A DNA stretch of 53,956 bases from an uncultured Pelagibacteraceae bacterium (GCA_902514695.1 CABXRR010000004.1:1-53956), one strand, 5' to 3'; numbered from the stretch's first letter, positions 37,848 to 47,795 are shown. Numbers and translations: made by a program. Notes: generated by a model from the sequence alone, not told the origin.

Positions 37848-39098
37848 TTAGATTCTTCTAATTTTTGCTCCAACTTTTTTTAATTTTTTTTCTATATTTT
37901 CATACCCACGATCTAAGTGATAAATTCTATTAATTACTGATTTTCCTTTTGTTGTTAGTGCTGCTAAAATTAATGAAACTGATGCTCTTAAATCTGTTGC
38001 CATTAATTCAGCTGCAGCAAACTTTGTATTTCCCTTCACTATTGCCTGATTACCTTTTATTAAAATTTGACCTCCCATTCGATTTAGTTCTGCAACATGC
38101 ATAAACCTATTTTCAAAAATATCCTCTTTTATTAAAGAATTTTTATTTGCTTTACACAGTAGTACCATGATTTGTGCTTGAAGATCTGTCGGGAAACCTG
38201 GGTAGGGAGCAGTCTTTATATTGATATTTTTAATCTTTTTACTACCAATAATGTGAACTTCATCTTTTTTAATATTAATTTTAGCACCAATATTTTTTAA
38301 AATATTAATTTCTGTTTTGATAACATTTGGTAAAATATTTTTAACTTTTAAATTTCCTTCGGTAACTGCTGCTGCAATTAAGTAAGTTCCAGCCTCAATT
38401 CGATCAAACATAACTGAATAAGTTGCTTCTTTGGTATCGTTAACACCAACAATTTTAACTGAACGCTTAGCAACCCACTTTATATTACAACCAATTGTAG
38501 TCAAAAAATTTACTAAATCTTTTATTTCAGGTTCAATAGCACAATTAGTTAAAATAGTAGTGCCCTTAGCTAAACATGCTGCAATAATTAAATTTTCTGT
38601 AGCACCAACTGAAATTTTTGAAAAATTAATTTTAGACCCAATTAATCCTTTTGGTGCATTTGCATGAACATAGCCCTGATTAATTTTATATTTTACCCCA
38701 AGTTTTGATAAAGCTTTTAGATGTATATCAATGGGTCTTGTACCAATAGCACATCCACCTGGTAGAGAAACTTTTGCATTTTTAAACTTCGCAAGTAGAG
38801 GTCCTAAAACTAATATTCCTGCTCGCATAGTCTTGACCAAGTTATATGATGCAAATTTTTTTTTCTGGCTAGAATTATCAATAATAAATTTCTTTTTATG
38901 AAATTTTACTTTTGAACCTAACGATTCTAATAAATTAATCATTGTTTCAATATCTTTTACTTTTGGTAAGTTCTTTAAATAAATCTTTTTATTTGAGAGT
39001 AAAGTTGCTGCCAAAATAGGCAACGAGGCATTTTTAGAACCTGATATGCTAATTTGCCCTTTGAGCTTGTTTGCTCCAAAGACTTCTAATTTTTGCAT
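37848..39098 (-). CDS. murA: UDP-N-acetylglucosamine 1-carboxyvinyltransferase
   Basis: LKGQISISGSKNASLPILAATLL, LPGGCAIGTRPIDIHL, APYPGFPTDLQAQIM. Confidence 0.96.
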   Translation of the reverse strand: MQKLEVFGANKLKGQISISGSKNASLPILAATLLSNKKIYLKNLPKVKDIETMINLLESLGSKVKFHKKKFIIDNSSQKKKFASYNLVKTMRAGILVLGPLLAKFKNAKVSLPGGCAIGTRPIDIHLKALSKLGVKYKINQGYVHANAPKGLIGSKINFSKISVGATENLIIAACLAKGTTILTNCAIEPEIKDLVNFLTTIGCNIKWVAKRSVKIVGVNDTKEATYSVMFDRIEAGTYLIAAAVTEGNLKVKNILPNVIKTEINILKNIGAKINIKKDEVHIIGSKKIKNINIKTAPYPGFPTDLQAQIMVLLCKANKNSLIKEDIFENRFMHVAELNRMGGQILIKGNQAIVKGNTKFAAAELMATDLRASVSLILAALTTKGKSVINRIYHLDRGYENIEKKLKKVGAKIRRI

Positions 39099-39100
39099 GA

Positions 39101-39655
39101 TTAAACTTTTGGTAGGGTTACTCCAGTTTGACCCATATATTTTCCATCTCTATCCGCATATGTAACCTCAGGTTTTTCATTTCCTTTTAAAAAAATGAAT
39201 TGTGCAACACCTTCATTAGCATAAATTTTTGCAGGTAACGGTGTTGTATTAGAAAATTCTAGTGTCACATAACCTTCCCAACCTGGTTCCAAAGGTGTTA
39301 CATTGACAATAATACCACATCTAGCATATGTGGATTTACCAAGACAAATTACTAAAACATCGTTTGGTATTTTAAATCTTTCAACAGTTCTAGCTAACAC
39401 AAAAGAGTTGGGTGGAATAATGCATTCTGAAACATTTTTGGTTACAAAGTTTGTTGGTTTAAAATTTTTAGGATCAACTATTTCAGAATTCACATTAGTA
39501 AAAATTTTGAATTCATTGGACACCCTAGCATCATATCCAAAAGACGAGAGACCATAAGATATACTATCTCCTCTTATTTGCTTCTCTTCAAAAGGAGAAA
39601 TCATTTTTTGTTCTTTGGACATTTTTCTTATCCATTTGTCTGACAGGACTGACAT
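39101..39655 (-). CDS. dcd: dCTP deaminase
   Basis: [56 protein letters not shown]. Confidence 0.96.
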   Translation of the reverse strand: MSVLSDKWIRKMSKEQKMISPFEEKQIRGDSISYGLSSFGYDARVSNEFKIFTNVNSEIVDPKNFKPTNFVTKNVSECIIPPNSFVLARTVERFKIPNDVLVICLGKSTYARCGIIVNVTPLEPGWEGYVTLEFSNTTPLPAKIYANEGVAQFIFLKGNEKPEVTYADRDGKYMGQTGVTLPKV

Positions 39656-39657
39656 TA

Positions 39658-39756
39658 CTATTTATTTTTTTTCTTTTTTTTATGAAATAGCTTTCTTTTT
39701 TTTAAATTTTTCTTTAAGGCCAAACTTAATCGCTCATATTTATTTTTGTTGCTCAT
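39658..39756 (-). CDS. Candidate 32-aa Lys/Arg-rich small protein
   Basis: [35 protein letters not shown] overlaps the stop of the upstream ORF as ATGA. Confidence 0.55.
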   Translation of the reverse strand: MSNKNKYERLSLALKKNLKKRKLFHKKKKKNK

Positions 39757-39956
39757 TCTTTATTCGGATTAGTCAGAAAATCTAAGGTTATTGGTTTTGA
39801 TGCATCTAATGATTTTTGTTTTTGTTCCTCATCATTCTTATTCCCCTCTTTAGCTAATCTTTTGGCTTTCTTTTCCGCAAGTTTTTTTTCTCTTTTTGCT
39901 TGCTTCTCCATAAGCTTTGCACTTTTTGTAGATTTGTAATCGTAATGAATACCCAT
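39753..39956 (-). CDS. Hypothetical 67-aa Lys-rich protein
   Basis: [67 protein letters not shown]. Start moved to 39956 because the longer ORF begins inside antisense tRNA-Thr. Confidence 0.65.
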   Translation of the reverse strand: MGIHYDYKSTKSAKLMEKQAKREKKLAEKKAKRLAKEGNKNDEEQKQKSLDASKPITLDFLTNPNKE

Positions 39957-40055
39957 AAAATTCCTTAAGTAGATATAAATCATATTGATCAAAAAATTAA
40001 GGCAATAATTTGAGAAAAATGCTTTATTATCAATAAAATACAATTTGTGATAATT

Positions 40056-40129
40056 GCTCCTGTAGTTAAATGGTATAACAAGTCCTTGGTAAGGACTAGT
40101 TCCCTGGTCAGTACAGGGTGGGAGCACCA
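40056..40129 (+). tRNA. tRNA-Thr(GGU), CCA encoded, atypical T-loop
   Basis: GCTCCTGTAGTTAAATGGTATAACAAGTCCTTGGTAAGGACTAGTTCCCTGGTCAGTACAGGGTGGGAGCACCA; all arms fold, loop TTGGTAA; G1-C72, C2-G71, G35 and U36 fit Thr identity. Confidence 0.88.
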
Positions 40130-40852
40130 TTAGTTTTTATAAAATATTTTTCTGAAAAAAATTGTTGTTCCTAATAAAGCAAAAAAAGCAATCATGGGTA
40201 TATAAATAGATGGAGAGGTTAATAAATCAATCATACTTGGTGCCTCTAAATTTTGATCAATTATCTCTTCGAGGCCACTTCCAATAGAAATTACTATGAA
40301 CAATGAAGGTATTATTCCTAAAAATGTAGACCAAAAAAAATTATAAACTTTTACATCAAAAATACACGGTAAAACATTTTGTATTTGAAATGGAATTCCT
40401 CCAACGAATCTATAAATTAATAAATATATAAATTCAGATTTTCTAAATTTTTCTTCAAGTTTTTTAAACCGGTTTAAAAATTTATCTCTTATCATTTCCT
40501 TTAAAAAGAAATTTGCAAATAGATAAAGTAAAGTTGCACCTAATGTCATTCCTACAACAGCAAACAACAAGCCAAACCATTTACCAAAAATAAATCCAGC
40601 AAATAATGCCAATGGAGATCCAAACCCTGCAGCAAAAACCCATAAAGTAGAAAACAAGATGAATATTATGCCTAATAAAAATACATTTGATTGTCTCAGC
40701 TCATAAAAATAATCTCGATTATTTTTTATAAATTCATAACTAGTAATCTCTTGAAGGCTAAAATTTGAGAGCAAGAAATATAAAAATATAACAACAGCAA
40801 AAATATAAAATAGACCAATAAATAATTTAATTTTTTTTGCTTTTTCCATCAA
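40130..40852 (-). CDS. VTT-domain (TVP38/TMEM64, DedA-like) membrane protein
   Basis: FAAGFGSPLALFAGFIFGKWFGLLFAVVGMTLGATLLYLFANFFL, YRFVGGIPFQIQNVLPCIFDV. Confidence 0.85.
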   Translation of the reverse strand: MMEKAKKIKLFIGLFYIFAVVIFLYFLLSNFSLQEITSYEFIKNNRDYFYELRQSNVFLLGIIFILFSTLWVFAAGFGSPLALFAGFIFGKWFGLLFAVVGMTLGATLLYLFANFFLKEMIRDKFLNRFKKLEEKFRKSEFIYLLIYRFVGGIPFQIQNVLPCIFDVKVYNFFWSTFLGIIPSLFIVISIGSGLEEIIDQNLEAPSMIDLLTSPSIYIPMIAFFALLGTTIFFRKIFYKN

Positions 40853-40942
40853 TACTTATCGTATTTATAAAATCTTCTATTTGCTATTTATATATTTAAT
40901 TACTATAAAGAGCCAAATTTAATTAAAACTTAATCACATTAT

Positions 40943-41083
40943 ATGAAAAGAACATATCAACCATCAAAAATTAAAAGAGCTAGAAAACACGGTTTTAGAT
41001 CAAAAATGAAAACTAAAGGTGGAAAAAAACTTTTAGCCAGAAGACGTGCAAGAGGAAGAAAGTCATTGACTGTCTCTGGTTAA
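40943..41083 (+). CDS. rpmH: 50S ribosomal protein L34
   Basis: Own translation [46 protein letters not shown]; below ORF-track cutoff. Confidence 0.98.
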   Translation: MKRTYQPSKIKRARKHGFRSKMKTKGGKKLLARRRARGRKSLTVSG

Positions 41084-41087
41084 TTAA

Positions 41088-41429
41088 ATGAAAAGCAAAA
41101 TACTTGCTCTTTCCAATAATCAAGAATTCAAAGATTTACTTAAAAAGAGAAAGGTTTCAAATAAGTTTGTTACAATTTTTTTTGGAAACTTAAATAATAA
41201 AAATAAAAAAATGCTAAATATTAGCTTTGTAACCAAAAAAAAGTTGGGAAATGCTGTTAAGAGAAATAAAATAAAAAGAAGGCTTAGAAATATTATGAAT
41301 GATAGCTTTAAAAAAATATCAATAAAATTAGATTATTCATATCTTGTTATTGCTAAGCCAACTATGTTAAACAGTGAATTTAAAGATATAAAAGAAACTT
41401 TATTTCAAGAATTTAATAATATTAAGTAA
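41088..41429 (+). CDS. rnpA: Ribonuclease P protein component
   Basis: FVTKKKLGNAVKRNKIKRRLRNIM, between rpmH and yidD. Confidence 0.94.
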   Translation: MKSKILALSNNQEFKDLLKKRKVSNKFVTIFFGNLNNKNKKMLNISFVTKKKLGNAVKRNKIKRRLRNIMNDSFKKISIKLDYSYLVIAKPTMLNSEFKDIKETLFQEFNNIK

Positions 41430-41665
41430 TGAGAATAATTAATCAAATCTTTATCATTCCTATCAAGCTTTATAAATTTTTTTTAAGTCCATTCTTTTAT
41501 AACTCATGCAAATTTGAGCCATCTTGTAGTAGTTATTGCTTGGAATGTTTTGAAAAATATAATTTTGTTAAAGCAATTTTTAAATCAATATCAAGAATCA
41601 TAAGATGTAATCCTTGGTTTGGTCATGGTGGACATGATCCAGTCGAAAGAAAGGACGTGGTGTAA
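41429..41665 (+). CDS. yidD: Membrane protein insertion efficiency factor YidD
   Basis: YKFFLSPFFYNSCKFEPSCSSYCLECFEKYNFVKAIFKSISRIIRCNPWFGHGGHDPV. Confidence 0.95.
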   Translation: MRIINQIFIIPIKLYKFFLSPFFYNSCKFEPSCSSYCLECFEKYNFVKAIFKSISRIIRCNPWFGHGGHDPVERKDVV

Positions 41666-41667
41666 AT

Positions 41668-43350
41668 ATGGATTCTAAAAATGTCATAGCTGCTATAGCA
41701 TTATCTTCAGCTGTAATTGTTTTGTACTCTTTATTTTTTGTACCCGAAAAATCAATAACAAAACAAAATTTAGCAGAAAAAAATAAAATTGAACAAAATA
41801 CTGATACACCAACTTTAGATGAAAAAGAGACTTTAGTTCAAGTCTCTAGAGATGATGCATTAAAAGAAAGTAAAAGAATTCAGTTTGAAAATCAAAGTAT
41901 CATTGGAACAATATCTCTTAAAGGTGCAGTAATAGACGATTTAACATTTAAAGATTATAAAGTCAGTCTTGAAAATCAGGAAAAAATTACTTTGTTAAAT
42001 CCAAGAAATGTTGAAGATGGTTATTTTATTGAAAGTGGGTTTGTTACAACTGATAAAAATATCGATATCCCAGACTCAAATTCAATTTGGTCAGTTGTAG
42101 GAAATAATAAATTAACTGAACAATCTCCAATAAAATTATCATGGTCAAATAATCAAGGTATCACTTTCGAAAAAGAAATTTCATTAGATGATAAATTTTT
42201 ATTCACAATAAAACAAAAAGTAATCAATTCTACAGACAAAAAATATGACTTTTATTCTTATGGCCAAATAATAAGAAATAAAATTCCAGAGGACTTGTTG
42301 AATTTTTTTATATTACATGAAGGTCCAATTGCTACGCTAGATGATGAGCTCATTGAGGAAGATTATGATGATATTCAAGATAAAAAGTTTTCAAAAACTG
42401 CTCAAAAAGGATGGTTAGGTATTAGTGATAAATACTTTATTGCATCTATAGTTCCACCAAAAGATAAAGAATTTAAAACTACATTTGATTATAAAAATAA
42501 ATTTAGAATAAATTTTATTACGACAGATCCTAAAGAATTAAATCAAAATAGTTTTATTGAAGATAAATTTCAGGCAATTGTTGGAGCAAAAAGGGTTAGG
42601 GCAATAGATGGTTATGCTGAATCTTTAAAAATAGAAAAATTTGATTTAGTGATTGATTGGGGATTCCTGTATTTTTTGACAAAGCCCATGTGGTATGCAT
42701 TGGATTATTTCTTTAAAATGTTTGGTAATTATGGTTTAGCTATTATTGCTGTAACTGTTTGTATTAGATTAGCAGTATTTCCATTAGCAAATTATTCTTT
42801 TAAAAGTATGGCAAAAATGAAAGCTTTACAGCCTGAAATGGTAAGACTTAAAGAGCTGCATAAAGATGACAAAATGAAATTACAACAGTCAATGATGTCT
42901 TTATATAAAAAAGAGGGGGTCAATCCTATGTCTGGATGCTTACCGATAATCCCCCAGATTTTTATCTTTTTTAGTCTATATAAAGTTTTGTTTGTAACTA
43001 TCGAAATGAGACAAATGCCATTCTTTGGATGGATTGCCGACTTAAGCGAACGTGATCCCACCAGCATTTTCAACTTGTTTGGTTTATTACCATATGACGT
43101 ACCCTCATTTTTAGTTATTGGAGTGTGGCCCGTAGCTATGGGCGTGTCCATGTGGATACAACAGAAACTGAATCCGGCTCCAACAGATCCAATGCAAGCA
43201 AAAATATTTATGTTTTTCCCATTATTCCTAACTGTTATTCTTGCACCATTTCCGAGTGGCTTGGTAATCTACTGGACTGTAAATAATATATTAACAATGG
43301 CTCAACAAGTAGTTATCATGAAAAGAACAACAGTTAAAACTGTAACTTAA
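41668..43350 (+). CDS. yidC: Membrane protein insertase YidC
   Basis: DWGFLYFLTKPMWYALDYFFKMFGNYGLAIIAVTVCIRLAVFPLANYSFKSMAKMKALQPEM...MSGCLPIIPQIFIFFSLYKVL. Confidence 0.97.
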   Translation: MDSKNVIAAIALSSAVIVLYSLFFVPEKSITKQNLAEKNKIEQNTDTPTLDEKETLVQVSRDDALKESKRIQFENQSIIGTISLKGAVIDDLTFKDYKVSLENQEKITLLNPRNVEDGYFIESGFVTTDKNIDIPDSNSIWSVVGNNKLTEQSPIKLSWSNNQGITFEKEISLDDKFLFTIKQKVINSTDKKYDFYSYGQIIRNKIPEDLLNFFILHEGPIATLDDELIEEDYDDIQDKKFSKTAQKGWLGISDKYFIASIVPPKDKEFKTTFDYKNKFRINFITTDPKELNQNSFIEDKFQAIVGAKRVRAIDGYAESLKIEKFDLVIDWGFLYFLTKPMWYALDYFFKMFGNYGLAIIAVTVCIRLAVFPLANYSFKSMAKMKALQPEMVRLKELHKDDKMKLQQSMMSLYKKEGVNPMSGCLPIIPQIFIFFSLYKVLFVTIEMRQMPFFGWIADLSERDPTSIFNLFGLLPYDVPSFLVIGVWPVAMGVSMWIQQKLNPAPTDPMQAKIFMFFPLFLTVILAPFPSGLVIYWTVNNILTMAQQVVIMKRTTVKTVT

Positions 43351-44216
43351 TGTCAAAGATTACAGAGGAAGAAATTAAAAAAATCTTACCAATAAATGGT
43401 CCTTCTTTTGAAGAAGTTAAAAATTATCTGGATAAATACAATGATGAATACATTGTTATTAAATGTGGTGGTAGTGTTTTAATTGATCAAAATTTATTTA
43501 ATAATTTTGTTAATGATATTTCAATACTTAATAAATTAGGTTTCATACCTGTCATAATACATGGTGGAGGCAAAAGAATTTCAAATAAACTAAATGAAGC
43601 TGGAATTAAAAGTGATTTTATTAATGGATTAAGGGTTACGGATGCAAAATCTATAATTGTTGTTGAGGAGGTTTTAAACGAATTTAATATAGAAATATTG
43701 GATGCATTAAAAAAAAATGATTGTGATGGCCAAGGTATAACTAATAAACAAAATAATATTTTACTGGTTAAACAAGAAAATCAAGATCTAGGTTTTGTTG
43801 GTTTTCCAAAAGAAGTAGATCTATCAATCATTGAACAAATTGTAAGCAAAAAAAAGGTTCCTGTAATAGCTCCTTTAGGGCTAGATGAGAATAATCAAGT
43901 TTTTAATATCAATGCTGATACAGCCGCTGGTGCTATTGCAAAAAAACTAAATGCTAGAAGATTAATTATAATTAGTGATGTAGAGGGTGTATTGGATAAT
44001 GATAAAAAATTAATATCTGAAATTAATACTAATAAAATTAATGAGCTAATAAAAAAAGAAATAATTAGTGGTGGCATGATTCCAAAAATTAATAATTGTT
44101 TAGATGTAGCAAATAATGGTGTTAAGGGAGTTTGTATTATAGATGGACGTCTGAAACACTCTGTTTTATTTGAATTACTCTCAGATAAAGGTTCAGGAAC
44201 ACTAATCAGATCATGA
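43350..44216 (+). CDS. argB: Acetylglutamate kinase
   Basis: IVIKCGGSVLIDQ, IIHGGGKRISNKL, NINADTAAGAIAKKLNARRLIIISDVEGV, SGGMIPKINNCLDVANNGV. Confidence 0.95.
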   Translation: MSKITEEEIKKILPINGPSFEEVKNYLDKYNDEYIVIKCGGSVLIDQNLFNNFVNDISILNKLGFIPVIIHGGGKRISNKLNEAGIKSDFINGLRVTDAKSIIVVEEVLNEFNIEILDALKKNDCDGQGITNKQNNILLVKQENQDLGFVGFPKEVDLSIIEQIVSKKKVPVIAPLGLDENNQVFNINADTAAGAIAKKLNARRLIIISDVEGVLDNDKKLISEINTNKINELIKKEIISGGMIPKINNCLDVANNGVKGVCIIDGRLKHSVLFELLSDKGSGTLIRS

Positions 44217-44902
44217 ATTTAAAAGAAAAAAAATATCTTTTATTAGATCTTGATGGAGTATGTTATGGCAAACATAATAACTATTCTCTTGAAAAAGTTT
44301 TTGGTCAAGTATCACAAAGAATGACCAAGTTTATTTCTGAAAGACTTAAGATAGATTTAAATGCAGCAAAGAAGCTTCAAACTAATTATTTTTATAAATA
44401 CAACACTAGTTTAAATGGTCTCATGATTCACCATAACATACCGCCTCAAGAATTTTTAAAATATGTGCATACAATCGATCTTTCATTTATGAAAGAAGAT
44501 ACAGTTATGAGAAAAGAGCTAGAACAATTAGATATGGAAAAATTTATTTTCACCAATGGAAGTGCAGAGCATGCAGAAAATATTTTAACTCACCTTGGAA
44601 TATATGATTTATTTGGTCGTGATAAAATATTTGATATAGAAGACGCTGGTTATGTACCAAAACCTGAAGCAAAAACTTTTGATCTCATGGTCAAAAAATT
44701 TGGTATTAACCCAAAAGAAACGGTCTATATAGAAGATATTGCAAAGAACCTTAGCATTGGGCATAAACGGGGCTGTACAACTGTTTGGTTAATTAATGAT
44801 GAACATTTTGGAAAGATGGATGCTGATAAAGATTTTATTTCACACAAAATTGAAAATCTGTCTTTATTTCTTAAGGAAATAAGGTTATTAAAAAGTCAGT
44901 AA
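44213..44902 (+). CDS. HAD-family pyrimidine 5'-nucleotidase-like hydrolase
   Basis: LLLDLDGVCYG, FIFTNGSAEHAENILTHLGIYDLF, KPEAKTFDLMVKKFG, YIEDIAKNLSIGHKRGCTTVW. Confidence 0.85.
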   Translation: MNLKEKKYLLLDLDGVCYGKHNNYSLEKVFGQVSQRMTKFISERLKIDLNAAKKLQTNYFYKYNTSLNGLMIHHNIPPQEFLKYVHTIDLSFMKEDTVMRKELEQLDMEKFIFTNGSAEHAENILTHLGIYDLFGRDKIFDIEDAGYVPKPEAKTFDLMVKKFGINPKETVYIEDIAKNLSIGHKRGCTTVWLINDEHFGKMDADKDFISHKIENLSLFLKEIRLLKSQ

Positions 44903-44905
44903 ATT

Positions 44906-45709
44906 ATGTCTTTAGAAAAAATTATAAATGATGCTTGGGAAAGCAAAGATCAAGTGAGTCCTAATTCGGATCAGTCTTTAAAGGATGCAATCAATCAAGT
45001 AATTAATGACTTGGATAGTGGCAAATCAAGAGTTGCTGAAAAAATAAATGGGGAATGGATAACTCATCAACACCTAAAGAAAGCAATTATGCTAAGTTTT
45101 AGAATTTATCCAATGGAAAATTTAAATGGACCATATTCTAGTTGGTATGACAAAGCTCATTTGTTAAAAGGAAAAACAGCTGGCTGGACGAAAGAAGATC
45201 ATGAAAAAGCAGGATTTAGAATGGTGCCAAATTCACCAGTGAGAAAAGGATCTTTTGTGGGAAAAAATGCTGTTTTGATGCCATGCTATGTAAATATAGG
45301 TGCTTATATTGATGAAGGCACAATGTTAGATACATTCTCACGGGCGGGGTCATGCGCTCAAATAGGAAAAAATTGTCATATATCTGCTGGCTCAGGAATA
45401 GGTGGAGTATTGGAACCCGCTCAGGCACTACCAACTATCATTGAGGATAATGTTTTTGTTGGAGCTATGTCTGAAGTTGTCGAAGGTGTTATTGTCGAGG
45501 AAGGAAGCGTTCTTTCAATGGGGTGCTACATTGGGCAAAGTACAAAAATTATAAACAGATCTAACGGAGAAATTACAAAAGGACGTATACCACCTTATTC
45601 AGTAGTAGTACCAGGAACGCATAAAGATCTTTATGCTGTTCATATAATTAAAACAGTCGATTCAAAAACAAGGTCAAAGACATCAATTAACGATCTTTTA
45701 AGAGATTAA
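44906..45709 (+). CDS. dapD: 2,3,4,5-tetrahydropyridine-2,6-dicarboxylate N-succinyltransferase
   Basis: GFRMVPNSPVRKGSFVGKNAVLMPCYVNIGAYIDEGTMLDTFSRAGSCAQIGKNCHISAGSGIGGVLEP. Confidence 0.97.
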   Translation: MSLEKIINDAWESKDQVSPNSDQSLKDAINQVINDLDSGKSRVAEKINGEWITHQHLKKAIMLSFRIYPMENLNGPYSSWYDKAHLLKGKTAGWTKEDHEKAGFRMVPNSPVRKGSFVGKNAVLMPCYVNIGAYIDEGTMLDTFSRAGSCAQIGKNCHISAGSGIGGVLEPAQALPTIIEDNVFVGAMSEVVEGVIVEEGSVLSMGCYIGQSTKIINRSNGEITKGRIPPYSVVVPGTHKDLYAVHIIKTVDSKTRSKTSINDLLRD

Positions 45710-45711
45710 AT

Positions 45712-46869
45712 ATGCAAAAGTTAAATGAATTACAATTAGCTAAAGAGCTAATTAGATTTCCAACTATAACTCCAGTGGACGCTGGGGTAATGAAATTTTT
45801 AGAAAAAAAATTAAAAAAACTCGGTTTCAAAACAAAAATACTAGAGTTTAAAGAAAAAGGTTTCAAGCCAGTTAAGAATTTATATGCAAGGTTAGGAGTA
45901 AAAGAGCCAAATTTATGTTATGCCGGTCACTTAGATGTTGTCCCCCCAGGCAATATAAAAGATTGGACAATAAATCCATTTGGACCATCTGTAAAAAAGG
46001 GTCATTTAATTGGAAGAGGAGCTAATGACATGAAAAGCTCTATTGCAGCTTTTGTTTCTGCTGTAAGTATTTTTTTATCACAAAATAAAAAATTTAATGG
46101 ATCAATTAGTTTATTAATTACCGGAGATGAAGAAGGTGATGCAGTGAATGGAACAAAAAAGGTAGTAGAATATTTAAAAAGAAAAAAGGAAAAAATTAAT
46201 TTCTGTTTAGTTGGTGAACCAACAAATCCAAATAGATTAGGTGAAATGATCAAAATTGGACGTAGAGGAAGTTTAACTGGAAAATTGATTATATTTGGCT
46301 TGCAAGGTCACGTTGCATACCCTCAAAGAGCTAATAATCCTTCAACTATTATTGTTAAAATTTTGAAAGAAATAAAGGATATTAAATTTGATAAAGGAAC
46401 AAAAGATTTTCAGCCTACAAACTTAGAAGTTACAAAAATTAATATAGATAATACTGCAGACAATGTTATTCCTGCTAAAGCTGAAGCAACATTTAATATT
46501 AGATTTAATAACAAACATTCATCAAATTCTATTAAAAAAAGATTAAATAAAATTTTTGTTAAGATTAATAAAAAATATAAATCAAAATTCAAAATTGATT
46601 ATCGGGTTTCTGGTGAAGCTTTTTTAACCAAGCCAAATAAAACAACTTATATGATACAAAATATCGTAAAAAAGATTACCAAAATAAAACCAAAATTATC
46701 TACCACAGGTGGAACCTCGGACCTAAGATTTATAAAAGCTATATCGCCAGGTCTAGAATTTGGTTTAGTTGGAAAAACTATGCATAAAGTTGATGAAGCA
46801 GTATCTTTGAAAGATTTAAAAAATTTAACAAAGATTTATCAAAATATTTTACAAAATTATTTTAAGTGA
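45712..46869 (+). CDS. dapE: Succinyl-diaminopimelate desuccinylase
   Basis: YAGHLDVVPPGNIKDWTINPFGP, GRGANDMKSSIAAFVSA, LITGDEEGDAVNGTKKV, STTGGTSDLRFIK. Confidence 0.95.
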   Translation: MQKLNELQLAKELIRFPTITPVDAGVMKFLEKKLKKLGFKTKILEFKEKGFKPVKNLYARLGVKEPNLCYAGHLDVVPPGNIKDWTINPFGPSVKKGHLIGRGANDMKSSIAAFVSAVSIFLSQNKKFNGSISLLITGDEEGDAVNGTKKVVEYLKRKKEKINFCLVGEPTNPNRLGEMIKIGRRGSLTGKLIIFGLQGHVAYPQRANNPSTIIVKILKEIKDIKFDKGTKDFQPTNLEVTKINIDNTADNVIPAKAEATFNIRFNNKHSSNSIKKRLNKIFVKINKKYKSKFKIDYRVSGEAFLTKPNKTTYMIQNIVKKITKIKPKLSTTGGTSDLRFIKAISPGLEFGLVGKTMHKVDEAVSLKDLKNLTKIYQNILQNYFK

Positions 46870-47795
46870 AAACTGGTTTAATAACTTCTGCAACATATCA
46901 AAATCATGACACAGGTCCTGGACATCCAGAACAAATAGCTAGAGTAACCGTTATCAATGAAAATTTTAAAAAATTAGATAATCCAAACCTTTTATGGAAA
47001 AAACCATCAATAATTTCTGACGAAATTATCAAAAACACACATGATGCAAAATATGTTGATTTAGTAAAAAGTTCTTTTCCATCAAAAGGTTTTTCTTCAC
47101 TAGACGGAGATACTATTATTTCACCAGGAAGTAAGGAGGCTACATTTGATGCAGCAGGTTCAATTATTGCAGCTATAGATGGCGTTCAAAATAAAGAATT
47201 TAAAAATGCTTTTGCAAGTGTACGCCCACCAGGTCACCATTGTAATCAAAGCAAGGCAGCTGGTTTCTGTATCTTAAATAATGTTGCAATTGGAGCAAAA
47301 TATTTATTGAACAAATACAAATATAAAAAAATTGCCATCATTGATTTTGATGTTCATCATGGCAACGGCACACAAGACATTTTTTATGAAAATGAAAATG
47401 TTTTATTTATATCAACCCATCAATACCCTTACTATCCAGGATCAGGATCTGAAAAGGAAAAAGGGAAATTTAATAATATTTATAATATACCTCTACCTGC
47501 AGGTACAAATTCTGAAGAATATTTAAATGCTTTTGAATTTGCTTTAAAAAAATTAAAAGAATTTAAACCAGAGTTTGTACTCATAAGTGCTGGATTTGAC
47601 TCTCATGTCAAAGATCCTCTTGCACAGTTCAAACTTAAAACAGAAGATTTTTATATTATTACAAAGAGAATATTGGAAGCATCAAAAAAATTTTGTAATG
47701 GTAAAGTTGTTTCAATTCTTGAGGGTGGGTATGATTTAGAGGCGCTAAGAGATAGTACTAAAAGACACGTTGATGCATTAATAGAATTCAATTGA
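46866..47795 (+). CDS. Histone-deacetylase-family (class II HDAC/APAH-like) protein, GTG start overlapping dapE stop
   Basis: ASVRPPGHHCNQSKAAGFCILNNVAIGA, IIDFDVHHGNGTQDIFYE, STHQYPYYPGSGSE, LISAGFDSHVKDPLAQF, LEGGYDLEAL. Confidence 0.93.
   Translation: MKTGLITSATYQNHDTGPGHPEQIARVTVINENFKKLDNPNLLWKKPSIISDEIIKNTHDAKYVDLVKSSFPSKGFSSLDGDTIISPGSKEATFDAAGSIIAAIDGVQNKEFKNAFASVRPPGHHCNQSKAAGFCILNNVAIGAKYLLNKYKYKKIAIIDFDVHHGNGTQDIFYENENVLFISTHQYPYYPGSGSEKEKGKFNNIYNIPLPAGTNSEEYLNAFEFALKKLKEFKPEFVLISAGFDSHVKDPLAQFKLKTEDFYIITKRILEASKKFCNGKVVSILEGGYDLEALRDSTKRHVDALIEFN

Noticed and set aside
39957-40130. N-terminal part of the 125-aa ORF (MVLPPCTDQGTSPYQ...)
   Set aside because: It is the reverse complement of tRNA-Thr; the true start is more likely 39956.
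42792-43151. 119-aa minus-strand ORF
   Set aside because: Antisense to the conserved YidC core.
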